Source: Amycolatopsis sp. GM8
GTDB lineage: Bacteria; Actinomycetota; Actinomycetes; Mycobacteriales; Pseudonocardiaceae
Direction: 5' to 3'
DNA: 64,000 bases
Assembly (NCBI RefSeq): GCF_021653975.1
Contig: NZ_JAJKFK010000003.1
Coordinates: 372,001-436,000, forward strand
The notes under the pieces are model-generated. The model saw only the letters and a program-made list of their open reading frames with translations. It made no database searches and had not been told where the DNA came from. Position numbers and translations under genes: made by a program. Positions 56,887 through 64,000 of this stretch are shown one piece after another; within the stretch, counting starts at the first letter, position 1, and every line of letters begins with the position of its first letter.

Positions 56887-58313
56887 CGGCGGCGCAGGAC
56901 CGCGCAGAACATGGCGTCGGTGCCGTGCCGGTGCGGCCACAGCTGCACGTACGGCCCGTCGCCGAGCTGCGGCACGCCGGGGAAGAACTCGCGGGCGTCG
57001 ACGATCTCGGCCTTGCTGCGGCGCGCCGCGTCGTTCACCACACCCTCGGTCTCGGCGAGATGCGGCGAGCACACGACGTACGCCACGACACCGCCGGGGC
57101 GCACCAGGTCCAGCGCGGACGCGAGCAGCTGGCTCTGCAGCTTCGTCAGGTCCGCGACGTCGGAAGGCTGGCGCCGCCAGCGGGACTCGGGACGGCGGCG
57201 CAGCGAGCCGAGGCCGCTGCACGGCGCGTCCACGAGCACGCGGTCGAAGCCGGGTTCGAGGCCGGGTTCGCGCCCGTCCGCGACGTGCACGGTGACGGGC
57301 AGGCCCTCGGTGGCCTGCTCGACCAGCTTGGCGCGATGGGGAGCCTGCTCGACGGCGTCGACGCGGGCGCCGGAGATTTCGCCGAGCGCGCCCAGCAACG
57401 CGGCCTTCCCACCGGGGCCTGCACAGAGATCGAGCCAGCGCTCGTCGCCGCCTTCGAGCGGCACCCGGGTGAGGGCGACGGCGCACAGCTGGCTGCCCTC
57501 GTCCTGGACCGCGGCGATCTTGTCGCGCACCGGCTCCAGGTCGCCCGGGTCGCCGGTGCCCGCGGGCAGATGCACGCCGTAGGGCGAGTACGGCGCGACC
57601 TCGCCGCCGGAGACCGCGGCCAGCTCGTCGGCGCTGATCTCGCCGGGCCGGGCGACGAGGTGCACCTCGGGCCGGGTGTCGTCGGCCTTGAGCGCCGCTT
57701 CCAGTTCGGGTCCCTTGTCCCCCAGCGCTTCCGCGAAGGACCGTGCGATCCAGCGCGGGTGCGCCGTGCGCAGCGCGAGGTTGCCGATCGGGTCGGTGCC
57801 CGGGTCGGGGGCGATCTCATTGAGCCACGCGGCTTCGTCCTTTTCGGACACCTTGCGCAGCACGGCGTTCACGAAACCGGCGACATGCGATCCGCCCTCG
57901 AGGCGGGCCATGTTCACCATCGCGTCGACCGCGGCGTGCTCCGGGATCCGGGTGCGCAGCAGCTGGTAGGCACCGAGCCGCAGGCAGTCCAGCACCACAC
58001 CGTCCACTGTGGACAGCGGGCGGTCGAGGCAGGCGGTGATGACCGCGTCGAGCAGGCCCTGGGCACGGCTGGTGCCGTAGGCAAGTTCCGTGGCCAGCGC
58101 GGCGTCGCGGCCGGTGAGCCTGCGCTGGCGCAGCATCTCCGGCAGCACCAGGTTGGCATACGCGTCGCGTTCGCGGACCGCGCGCAGCACCTCGAAGGCG
58201 GCGCGGCGGGCCGGGTCCTCATACGGCGGCGGCCGGCGCGGCCCCTCCTTGCGCGGGGCGGGCCGCCCGCGCTGCGGCCGCGACGGGCGGCGTTCGGGGC
58301 TCATGCGCGACAC
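56883..58313 (-). CDS. rsmB: 16S rRNA m5C967 methyltransferase RsmB
   Basis: A 476-aa SAM-dependent RNA methyltransferase. After an Arg/Pro-rich N-terminal tail of about 35 residues come a NusB-like RNA-binding domain (AAFEVLRAVRERDAYANLVL near 38), then the Rossmann core with LDLCAGPGGKAALLGAL, DAPCSGLGSLRRRPESRW and VVCSPH. The two Cys motifs are the catalytic pair of RsmB-type enzymes. It follows fmt by 40 bases on the same strand, the classic fmt-rsmB order. Confidence 0.95.
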   Translation of the reverse strand: MSRMSPERRPSRPQRGRPAPRKEGPRRPPPYEDPARRAAFEVLRAVRERDAYANLVLPEMLRQRRLTGRDAALATELAYGTSRAQGLLDAVITACLDRPLSTVDGVVLDCLRLGAYQLLRTRIPEHAAVDAMVNMARLEGGSHVAGFVNAVLRKVSEKDEAAWLNEIAPDPGTDPIGNLALRTAHPRWIARSFAEALGDKGPELEAALKADDTRPEVHLVARPGEISADELAAVSGGEVAPYSPYGVHLPAGTGDPGDLEPVRDKIAAVQDEGSQLCAVALTRVPLEGGDERWLDLCAGPGGKAALLGALGEISGARVDAVEQAPHRAKLVEQATEGLPVTVHVADGREPGLEPGFDRVLVDAPCSGLGSLRRRPESRWRRQPSDVADLTKLQSQLLASALDLVRPGGVVAYVVCSPHLAETEGVVNDAARRSKAEIVDAREFFPGVPQLGDGPYVQLWPHRHGTDAMFCAVLRRR

Positions 58314-58353
58314 CCTCCCCTGCGGTGGTTGCCACAGGTCGGGCCTCCAGCAG

Positions 58354-59280
58354 TCATGACAGGCGCTCTCCTCGGTCGATCCTCGTTCCGCGCGCCCAGT
58401 CGGTGGCCGCCATCCGTTTCTTGCCCTGCGCCTGCACCTCGCCCAGCTGCACGGCCTGGGTCGCGGTGCCCGCGAGCACCCGCTTGCGCTCGGCGCGCAG
58501 CTCCCCCGGCGCCAGCCCGTTCTCGCCGGTCGGGGTCACCGGGCCGAGCTTGAAGCGCTCGCCGCGGAACTCCGCCCACGCGCCCGGTTCCGGTGTCACG
58601 GCCCGGATCCGGCGATCGAGCGCCACGGCCGGGTCGGCGAAGGACACGCGCGCGTCCTCGACGGTGACCTTGGGCGCGTAGCTGAGTCCGTCGTCCGGCT
58701 GCTCGACGGCCCCCACCGTGCCGTCCTCGATACCGTCCATTGTGGACACCAGAAGGCGCGCGCCGGACACGGAAAGCCGCTCCAGTAGTCCCCCGGCGGT
58801 GTCGGTGGCGCCGATCTTCTCGGTCACCACACCGTAGACCGGCCCGGCGTCGAGCTCCTTGACGATGCGGAACGTCGAGGCGCCGGTGATCTCGTCGCCG
58901 GCGCGGATCGCGGCCTGCACGGGGGCGGCGCCGCGCCAGGCGGGCAGCAGCGAGAAGTGGAGGTTGACCCAGCCCAGCCGCGGGATGTCGAGGGTGCGCT
59001 GCGGCAGCAGGGCACCGTAGGCGACGACCGGGCAGGCGTCGGGCGCGAGCTCGCGCAGGCGGTCGAGGAACTCGGGCGCCCCGGCCTTCTCGGGGGTGAG
59101 CACCTCGATTCCGTGCTCGTCCGCGAGCGCGCCGACGGGCGAACGCAGCAGCTTACGGCCGCGCCCGGCAGGCGCGTCAGGCCGCGTCACGACGGCGACG
59201 ACGTCGTGACGGGGCGAGTCGATGAGCGCGCGCAGGGACGGCACCGCGGGCTCCGGCGTACCGGCGAACACGAGACGCAT
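58354..59280 (-). CDS. fmt: Methionyl-tRNA formyltransferase
   Basis: Formylates initiator methionyl-tRNA using 10-formyltetrahydrofolate. The 308-aa protein has [28 protein letters not shown], and the catalytic [19 protein letters not shown]. The ATG at 59280 is preferred; a GTG codon directly before it (59283) is an alternative. It diverges from the XRE-type regulator across about 128 bases. Confidence 0.96.
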   Translation of the reverse strand: MRLVFAGTPEPAVPSLRALIDSPRHDVVAVVTRPDAPAGRGRKLLRSPVGALADEHGIEVLTPEKAGAPEFLDRLRELAPDACPVVAYGALLPQRTLDIPRLGWVNLHFSLLPAWRGAAPVQAAIRAGDEITGASTFRIVKELDAGPVYGVVTEKIGATDTAGGLLERLSVSGARLLVSTMDGIEDGTVGAVEQPDDGLSYAPKVTVEDARVSFADPAVALDRRIRAVTPEPGAWAEFRGERFKLGPVTPTGENGLAPGELRAERKRVLAGTATQAVQLGEVQAQGKKRMAATDWARGTRIDRGERLS

Positions 59281-59408
59281 CACGCCACCCCGGAGACTTC
59301 GAACTGGGAGAACATCGCCGACCAGTCTATGGTGCGACGCCGGCCACTACTCCCGAAGGGGGACCGGCGATCCCTGGTTCGCGCCCGGGGATCGCCCATA
59401 CTGGATTC

Positions 59409-60251
59409 GTGGACCGTTCGGCATTGGCTTCTTTCCTGCGCACCCGCCGCGACGCGCTGCAACCCGCGGACGTCGGGCTCCCGGCTGGCGCGCGGCGGCG
59501 GGCTCCGGGGCTGCGGCGGGACGAGGTCGCGGCGCTGGCCGCGATGTCGACCGACTACTACACGCGGCTCGAACAGCAGCGTGGCCCACAGCCGAGTGAG
59601 CACCTGCTGGCGGCGCTGGCGAGGGCGCTGCGGCTGACGAACAGCGAGCGGGACTACCTGTTCCGGATGGCCGGGCGGAACGCCCCGTCGGCGGTGTCGG
59701 GCGCGCCGCATGTGGCGCCCCCGTTGTTGCGTGTGCTGGACAGGCTTTGCGACACGCCCGCGCTGATCATTTCCTCGCTGGACGAGACGCTGGTGCAGAA
59801 CCGGCTGGCGGAGGCACTCTTCGGCGACGAGTCGGGGTACACCGGTCTCGCCCGCAGCGGGATCTACCGGTGGTTCACCCAGCCGGACGCGCGGCGGCAC
59901 TACCCCGAGGACGACCACGCCCGGCAAGGCCGCGCCATGGTCGCGAACCTGCGCGCCGCCTACGGCTCGATGGGCCCGCGGTCGCGCGCCGGCGAGCTCG
60001 TGCGGGCGCTCGAAAAGGCGAGCACGGAGTTCGCCGACCTGTGGGCGCGGCAGGAAGTGGCGCGTCGGTTCGAGGACCACAAGACGCTCATCCACCCGCA
60101 GCTGGGCCCGATCGAGCTGGACTGCCAGGCCCTGTTCACCGAGGACCAGTCGCAGGCACTGCTGGTGCTCACCGCTCCCCCGCGCTCGGAGGGATACGAG
60201 AAGCTGCAACTGCTGGCAGTCCTGGGCCACGAACGCTTCCCGGCCGGTTAA
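59409..60251 (+). CDS. XRE-family regulator with MmyB-like ligand-binding domain
   Basis: A 280-aa regulator. The N-terminal helix-turn-helix (GLRRDEVAALAAMSTDYYTR near residue 34) and the following LEQQRGPQPSEHLLAALARAL are typical of the MmyB group. The C-terminal PAS-like domain, about residues 100-270, would bind a small ligand. GTG start with no Shine-Dalgarno sequence; a CATACT hexamer at 59397-59402 could be the -10 of a leaderless transcript. Targets are unknown; the divergent fmt-rsmB operon is essential housekeeping and not an obvious one. Confidence 0.88.
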   Translation: MDRSALASFLRTRRDALQPADVGLPAGARRRAPGLRRDEVAALAAMSTDYYTRLEQQRGPQPSEHLLAALARALRLTNSERDYLFRMAGRNAPSAVSGAPHVAPPLLRVLDRLCDTPALIISSLDETLVQNRLAEALFGDESGYTGLARSGIYRWFTQPDARRHYPEDDHARQGRAMVANLRAAYGSMGPRSRAGELVRALEKASTEFADLWARQEVARRFEDHKTLIHPQLGPIELDCQALFTEDQSQALLVLTAPPRSEGYEKLQLLAVLGHERFPAG

Positions 60252-60684
60252 GGACCCGCGTCCGGACACGGTGGATCAGCGGAATGAGCAAGAACGGCAG
60301 GAACAACAAGAAACCGCCCAGCATCGAAGGCGGCAGCACGGTGAACAACGTCGAAAACAGCGAAGAGCTGGTCAGGAACGCCGCAGTCCATGATCCGGTT
60401 TTCTCGTAAGGACGAGCGATCACCCGGCCGGATCTGATCACGGCATGACCGAATCTCGCCCTCCAGCCGACCCCGGCGAACCGGGCACGTCCCGAGGATT
60501 TCTGTATCTCCAGAAGTTGCAGGGCACGACGCACCCGGCCACCCCGAGCTGCACCGTCGAAGCTCTCTGCTCGGATGCCGCAGCGAAGTTCATGGGCTCC
60601 GCAGAGCTGGTCCTGATGGACAGCTCCCGGCTGAGTTCTCGCATTCTCACCGGAGTGCGCAGCATGCGATCGTGAAGAAAACGG
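60252..60684. other. 433-base stretch without a confident gene
   Basis: Short frames overlap on both strands. On the minus strand a frame from about 60450 to 60169 would encode a hydrophobic segment (MLGGFLLFLPFLLIPLIHRV) but overlaps the XRE gene 3' end. On the plus strand, besides the 41-codon ORF listed separately, 60445-60675 could encode a 76-aa protein (begins MTESRPPADPGEPG). None has a good Shine-Dalgarno sequence. Codon third positions are less GC-rich than in neighbouring genes, so the region may be decayed or intergenic. Confidence 0.4.
60284..60409 (+). CDS. Possible 41-aa hydrophilic peptide
   Basis: An ORF beginning MSKNGRNNKKPPSIEGG, Asn/Lys-rich, 33 bases after the XRE regulator stop. 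The complementary strand over the same bases encodes an equally open hydrophobic frame, so coding direction is unclear. No Shine-Dalgarno sequence of note. Confidence 0.2.
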   Translation: MSKNGRNNKKPPSIEGGSTVNNVENSEELVRNAAVHDPVFS

Positions 60685-60852
60685 TTACACCGCCAGGCTC
60701 ATCAGGCCGCCATCCTCGAGGTCGCGCCATTGCGGCTTGTGGCGACGACGAAGCCCGAAGAATCCCGCCACGCACCCGATGACACCGAGACCGAAAAAGG
60801 AGATTCCGACGAGCCACGCCGCGCCGCTGCCGAGCCAACCGAGAGATTTCAT
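60685..60852 (-). CDS. 55-aa single-span membrane protein after priA
   Basis: The ATG at 60852 has a strong AAGGGAG Shine-Dalgarno sequence three bases upstream and lies 23 bases after the priA stop on the same strand. The product begins MKSLGWLGSGAAWLVG, has one hydrophobic helix (about residues 8-34) and then a basic, Arg-rich stretch (GLRRRHKPQWRD), which suggests the C terminus is inside the cell. It matches no family I know. Good ribosome site, operon position and membrane pattern argue that it is real. Confidence 0.65.
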   Translation of the reverse strand: MKSLGWLGSGAAWLVGISFFGLGVIGCVAGFFGLRRRHKPQWRDLEDGGLMSLAV

Positions 60853-60875
60853 CGGCTCCCTTCCCGCCGGGAAGG

Positions 60876-62930
60876 CTAGATCAGCTCCAGTGGGTCCAGC
60901 TGCATCCGCACCGGGTCGGGTTCTTTGCGTGCCACCCGCTGGGCCTGGGCGGCGGCGAGCGCTGAGGCGAGGGCGCGGCCGTCGGACCGGGGTACGCGTA
61001 CCAAGGCCCGCTCGCGGTCGGCGCGGCCCTCGTCGTCCACCGAGCCCAGCGGCACCGGGCCGAGGATCTCGCCGGAGGGGGGCAGCGCCAGCTCCGCCAG
61101 CAACGCCGCGACCGCCGAAGGGGTGCCTTCCAGGCTCGCCATCCGCACCGCGGGCGGGAAGCCCAGCTCCCGCCGCTCGGCCAGTTCGCGCTCGGCGTGC
61201 CAGGCCGGGTCCCACCGCACGAGCGCCTGCACCGCGGTCAGCGACGCGTCGGCGCCGACCACGATCCGGCCTCCCGCCGACGACGGGCGCACCAGCGCGG
61301 CGGCCGCCATCCAGCGGCGCAGGGTCTCTTCCGCGGCCCGCAGGTCCTGCCGCCCGAGCAGCGCCCAGCCATCGAGCAGCAGCGCGGCGCCGTACCCGTC
61401 CTCGGCGACCGGCTCCGCCCCGGGCGTGCACACCACCAGCGCGGGCCGCGCGGGCACGGTCGCCAGCACCTCCTGCGCCCCCGACGTCCGCACCGCGACC
61501 CCGGGGAACGCGCGCCCCAGCTCCTCGGCCGTCCGCTTCGAGCCGACGACCACGGCCCGCAGCCGCACGGAACCGCAACTGGGACAACGGAAATTGCCTT
61601 CCGGGGCACCGCACCACCGGCAGTGCGGCGGCTGCCCGTCGCTCAGCGCCAACGGGCCGGCGCACCGGCGGCAGTGCGCGGGCGTCCGGCACTGCGCACA
61701 CGCCAGCGCCGGCACGTACCCCCGCCGCGGCACCTGTACGAGCACCGGCGCCTCGGCGGACAGCGCCTGCCGCGCCGCCTCGAACGCAACCGCGGGCAGC
61801 CGCGCCACCCGCGCGGCCTCGTCCCGCGCGACGTCGAAGTCCTCGCCCACAGGCGTCACCCGCGGCGCGGCCTTCCGCAGGTCCTCCCGCGACGGGACCA
61901 CGGCGTGCGCCCAGCCCGACTCGACGAGCAGCTGGGCCTCGGCGGTCCGCGCGAACCCGGCGATCACGAGCGACGCCTTGTCCGCGTGTGCCCGCAGCGT
62001 CAGCACATCCCGCACCTGCGGGTACGGCATATGCGGGTCGACGTGCAGATCGTCGCCGTCGTCCCAGACCACGAACAGCCCGGGGTCGGCGACCGGCGCG
62101 AACATCGTGGCGCGCGTGCCGACCACGATCGGCGCCGAACCCCGCGACACGGCGAGCCACCGCCGGTACCGCTCGGCGGGCCCGAGATCGGCGGACAGCG
62201 CGACCACCGCGTCGTTCCCGGCGAGCGCCACGCACGCCCCGTGCACGCGCGCGAGGTCACGCTGGTCCGGCACGACGAGCACCGCGCCGCGGCCCCCGGC
62301 GGCCACCACTACCGCCGCCTCGGCCAGCCGCGCCGGCCAGTCCTCCCCCGGCAGCGCCTGCCACACGGCATGCGCCTGCCGGTTCCCGCGCAAGGCTTCG
62401 AGGAACGCCGCACCCCGCTGGTAGCGCGCCCAGCCCGCGTCGCCCACAGCGACGGACACCGAGGCCCGCGGACGCGGCGGCTCGGCCTCGGCCTTGGCGT
62501 GCCGCGGCGGGATCGCCAGCCGCAGCACGTCGATCAGGGTGCCGCCGTAGCGTTCGGCCACGGTGCGCGCGAGCGCCGCGAGCCGCGGGCCGAGCACCGG
62601 CTCGGCGGACGTGACGCGTTCCAGGAACGCCAGTCGCCCGGTGTGCTCGGTGGTGCCGGCCCGCTCGATCAGGAACCCGTCGACCAGCTGCCCGGCGAAC
62701 CGGACGCGCACCCGGGCACCGGGCACGGCGTCCGCGTCGAACTTCTCCGGTACCTGGTAGTCGAACGTGCGGTCCAGGTGCGCCAGCTGCACGTCCACGA
62801 CGATCCGGGCGATCGGATCGGCCGCGGCCGGCTGCTGCTGTCCCTTGCGTGCGGCTTTCGGTTTGCCCTTGGCCGGTTTCCCCGCGCGCGGCAGATCCCA
62901 GAGGGCGGCAGTTTCGGTGCCCTCAGGCAC
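60876..62930 (-). CDS. priA: PriA-like primosomal protein without helicase motifs
   Basis: A 684-aa homologue of the replication-restart protein PriA. The N-terminal DNA-binding domain ([16 protein letters not shown] near 47) and the zinc-binding Cys pairs ([32 protein letters not shown]) are kept. Where PriA helicases have the GxGKT loop this protein has no P-loop, and the DEEH box reads WDDGDDLH. Actinobacterial PriA proteins are known to lack a recognisable helicase domain, so it may only act in protein assembly at forks. It overlaps metK by eight bases. Confidence 0.9.
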   Translation of the reverse strand: MPEGTETAALWDLPRAGKPAKGKPKAARKGQQQPAAADPIARIVVDVQLAHLDRTFDYQVPEKFDADAVPGARVRVRFAGQLVDGFLIERAGTTEHTGRLAFLERVTSAEPVLGPRLAALARTVAERYGGTLIDVLRLAIPPRHAKAEAEPPRPRASVSVAVGDAGWARYQRGAAFLEALRGNRQAHAVWQALPGEDWPARLAEAAVVVAAGGRGAVLVVPDQRDLARVHGACVALAGNDAVVALSADLGPAERYRRWLAVSRGSAPIVVGTRATMFAPVADPGLFVVWDDGDDLHVDPHMPYPQVRDVLTLRAHADKASLVIAGFARTAEAQLLVESGWAHAVVPSREDLRKAAPRVTPVGEDFDVARDEAARVARLPAVAFEAARQALSAEAPVLVQVPRRGYVPALACAQCRTPAHCRRCAGPLALSDGQPPHCRWCGAPEGNFRCPSCGSVRLRAVVVGSKRTAEELGRAFPGVAVRTSGAQEVLATVPARPALVVCTPGAEPVAEDGYGAALLLDGWALLGRQDLRAAEETLRRWMAAAALVRPSSAGGRIVVGADASLTAVQALVRWDPAWHAERELAERRELGFPPAVRMASLEGTPSAVAALLAELALPPSGEILGPVPLGSVDDEGRADRERALVRVPRSDGRALASALAAAQAQRVARKEPDPVRMQLDPLELI

Positions 62931-64000
62931 CGGCGGCGCTGCGCAGCGCGTCGACGCGGTCGGTCGACTCCCACGGCAGGCTCAGCTCGGGGCGGCCGAA
63001 ATGCCCGTACGCCGAGGTCTGCGCGTAGATCGGGCGCAGCAGGTCGAGGTCGCGGATGATCGCGGCCGGGCGCAGGTCGAACACCTGGGTGATCGCGCCC
63101 TGGATCTTCGACGGGTCGACGGTCTCGGTGCCGAACGTCTCCACGAACAGCCCGACCGGCGAGGCCTTGCCGATCGCGTACGCGACCTGCACCTCGACCC
63201 GCGACGCCAGCCCGGCGGCCACCACGTTCTTGGCGACCCAGCGCATCGCGTACGCCGCCGAGCGGTCCACCTTCGACGGGTCCTTGCCGGAGAACGCGCC
63301 GCCGCCGTGGCGGGCCATCCCGCCGTAGGTGTCCACGATGATCTTGCGACCGGTCAGCCCGGCGTCACCCATCGGGCCGCCGACCACGAACCGGCCGGTG
63401 GGGTTCACCAGCAGCCGCACGTCGGTGCTGTCCAGCTCCAGCTTGCCGAGTTCCGGCGCCACGACCTGCTCGCGGATGTCGACGCCGAGCATCGAGTCCA
63501 GGTCGATGCCGTCGGCGTGCTGGCTGGAAACGACGACGGTGTCCAGCCGCACGGCCTGCTCGCCGGCGTACTCGATGGTCACCTGCGTTTTGCCGTCCGG
63601 GCGCAGGTACGGCAGCACCCCGTCCTTGCGGACCTGGGTCAGCCGCTGCGAGAGCCGGTGCGCCAGCGCGATCGGCAACGGCATCAGCTCGGGCGTGTCA
63701 CTGCACGCGTAGCCGAACATCAGCCCCTGATCGCCCGCACCCTGCCGGTCCAGTTCGTCCAGCGCGCTCTCCAGCCGCGACTCGTACGCGGTGTTCACGC
63801 CCTGTGCGATGTCCGGCGACTGCGACCCGATCGCGACGTTCACGCCGCACGAGTTGCCGTCGAACCCCTTGGCCGAGGAGTCGTAGCCGATGTCGAGGAT
63901 CTTCTCCCGCACGATCGTCGGGATGTCCGCGTACGCGTCGGTGGTCACTTCACCGGCGACGTGCACCTGCCCCGTGGTGATCATCGTCTCCACCGCGACC
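62923..64000 (-). CDS. metK: S-adenosylmethionine synthase, 5' end beyond the window
   Basis: Makes SAM from methionine and ATP, feeding the radical SAM HpnH and methyltransferases such as RsmB. Visible motifs are [12 protein letters not shown], the phosphate-binding [19 protein letters not shown], and the C-terminal YGHFGR. The frame stays open to the right edge with [11 protein letters not shown], which normally begins about 45 residues into the protein. The true start is therefore missing, and the internal GTG at 63993 should not be taken as the start. Confidence 0.95.
   Translation of the reverse strand, partial: VAVETMITTGQVHVAGEVTTDAYADIPTIVREKILDIGYDSSAKGFDGNSCGVNVAIGSQSPDIAQGVNTAYESRLESALDELDRQGAGDQGLMFGYACSDTPELMPLPIALAHRLSQRLTQVRKDGVLPYLRPDGKTQVTIEYAGEQAVRLDTVVVSSQHADGIDLDSMLGVDIREQVVAPELGKLELDSTDVRLLVNPTGRFVVGGPMGDAGLTGRKIIVDTYGGMARHGGGAFSGKDPSKVDRSAAYAMRWVAKNVVAAGLASRVEVQVAYAIGKASPVGLFVETFGTETVDPSKIQGAITQVFDLRPAAIIRDLDLLRPIYAQTSAYGHFGRPELSLPWESTDRVDALRSAAGA

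Noticed and set aside
60445..60675. 76-codon plus-strand frame
   Set aside because: No Shine-Dalgarno sequence, ambiguous codon use, an equally open frame on the other strand; left inside the unassigned stretch.
60685..62235. 516-codon frame ending in the small membrane protein
   Set aside because: Only its last 56 codons, from the ATG at 60852 with a Shine-Dalgarno sequence, look coding; the rest is a shadow of priA.

Overview
The window is a dense, very GC-rich stretch of actinomycete chromosome. Several markers are actinobacterial: RbpA, WhiA, OpcA with Zwf, an F420-type PPOX protein, GpgS, a helicase-less PriA, and a hopanoid cluster of the Streptomyces/Frankia kind. Leaderless-looking starts and long runs of GTGA/ATGA overlaps also fit. 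The overall picture suggests Pseudonocardiaceae, perhaps Amycolatopsis. This is inference from gene content and style; no rRNA lies in the window. I saw no tRNA, CRISPR array, insertion sequence or phage gene.

Layout. 0-3.9 kb: a fatty acid desaturase, the wreck of an MNT/HepT-type toxin-antitoxin pair, a cyclase-family protein with a small upstream partner, and a quinone oxidoreductase. 3.9-12.4 kb (minus strand): one tightly coupled hopanoid operon, hpnC-hpnD-hpnE-polyprenyl synthase-shc-(hpnG::ispH)-hpnH, with a PucR-type regulator transcribed away from it. The phosphorylase HpnG and the isoprenoid enzyme IspH are one polypeptide here. 13.8-18.8 kb: a wax ester synthase/DGAT, an SDR, an FKBP lipoprotein and a HelD-family RNA polymerase-associated ATPase. 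18.9-33.7 kb: the conserved actinobacterial sugar core. ctaB diverges from tkt-tal-pgi-zwf-opcA-(35-aa ORF)-pgl, followed by a histidine kinase with no partner and then, on the minus strand, gap-pgk-tpiA-secG and rbpA.

33.7-46.3 kb: between gap and whiA, which lie close together in Streptomyces, this genome holds about 12.6 kb of extra genes. They are an AlkZ-like winged-helix protein, a LysE exporter, an S53 peptidase, a three-gene SMC operon resembling JetABC/MksFEB but with no adjacent JetD nuclease, a PPOX protein, a 2OG-Fe(II) oxygenase, a palindromic intergenic element and gpgS. The SMC operon is the most interesting locus in the window. Its ATPase has a complete SGGQ signature, but the Walker B catalytic Glu position is Asn.

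46.3-64 kb: uvrC-rapZ-yvcK-whiA (minus), xth, then a minus-strand run metK-priA-(small membrane protein), fmt-rsmB-flavoprotein-rpe-ribE-ribBA-ribH-(PH protein)-SDR, interrupted by a plus-strand XRE regulator. The riboflavin cluster lacks ribD. metK runs off the right edge.

How the parts work together: the MEP enzyme (IspH) and prenyl synthase feed squalene and hopene formation through HpnCDE and Shc, and HpnH/HpnG elongate the product. Tkt, Tal, Pgi, Zwf/OpcA and Pgl make up most of the pentose phosphate pathway and sit next to the triose part of glycolysis. Rpe and the Rib enzymes draw on ribulose 5-phosphate.
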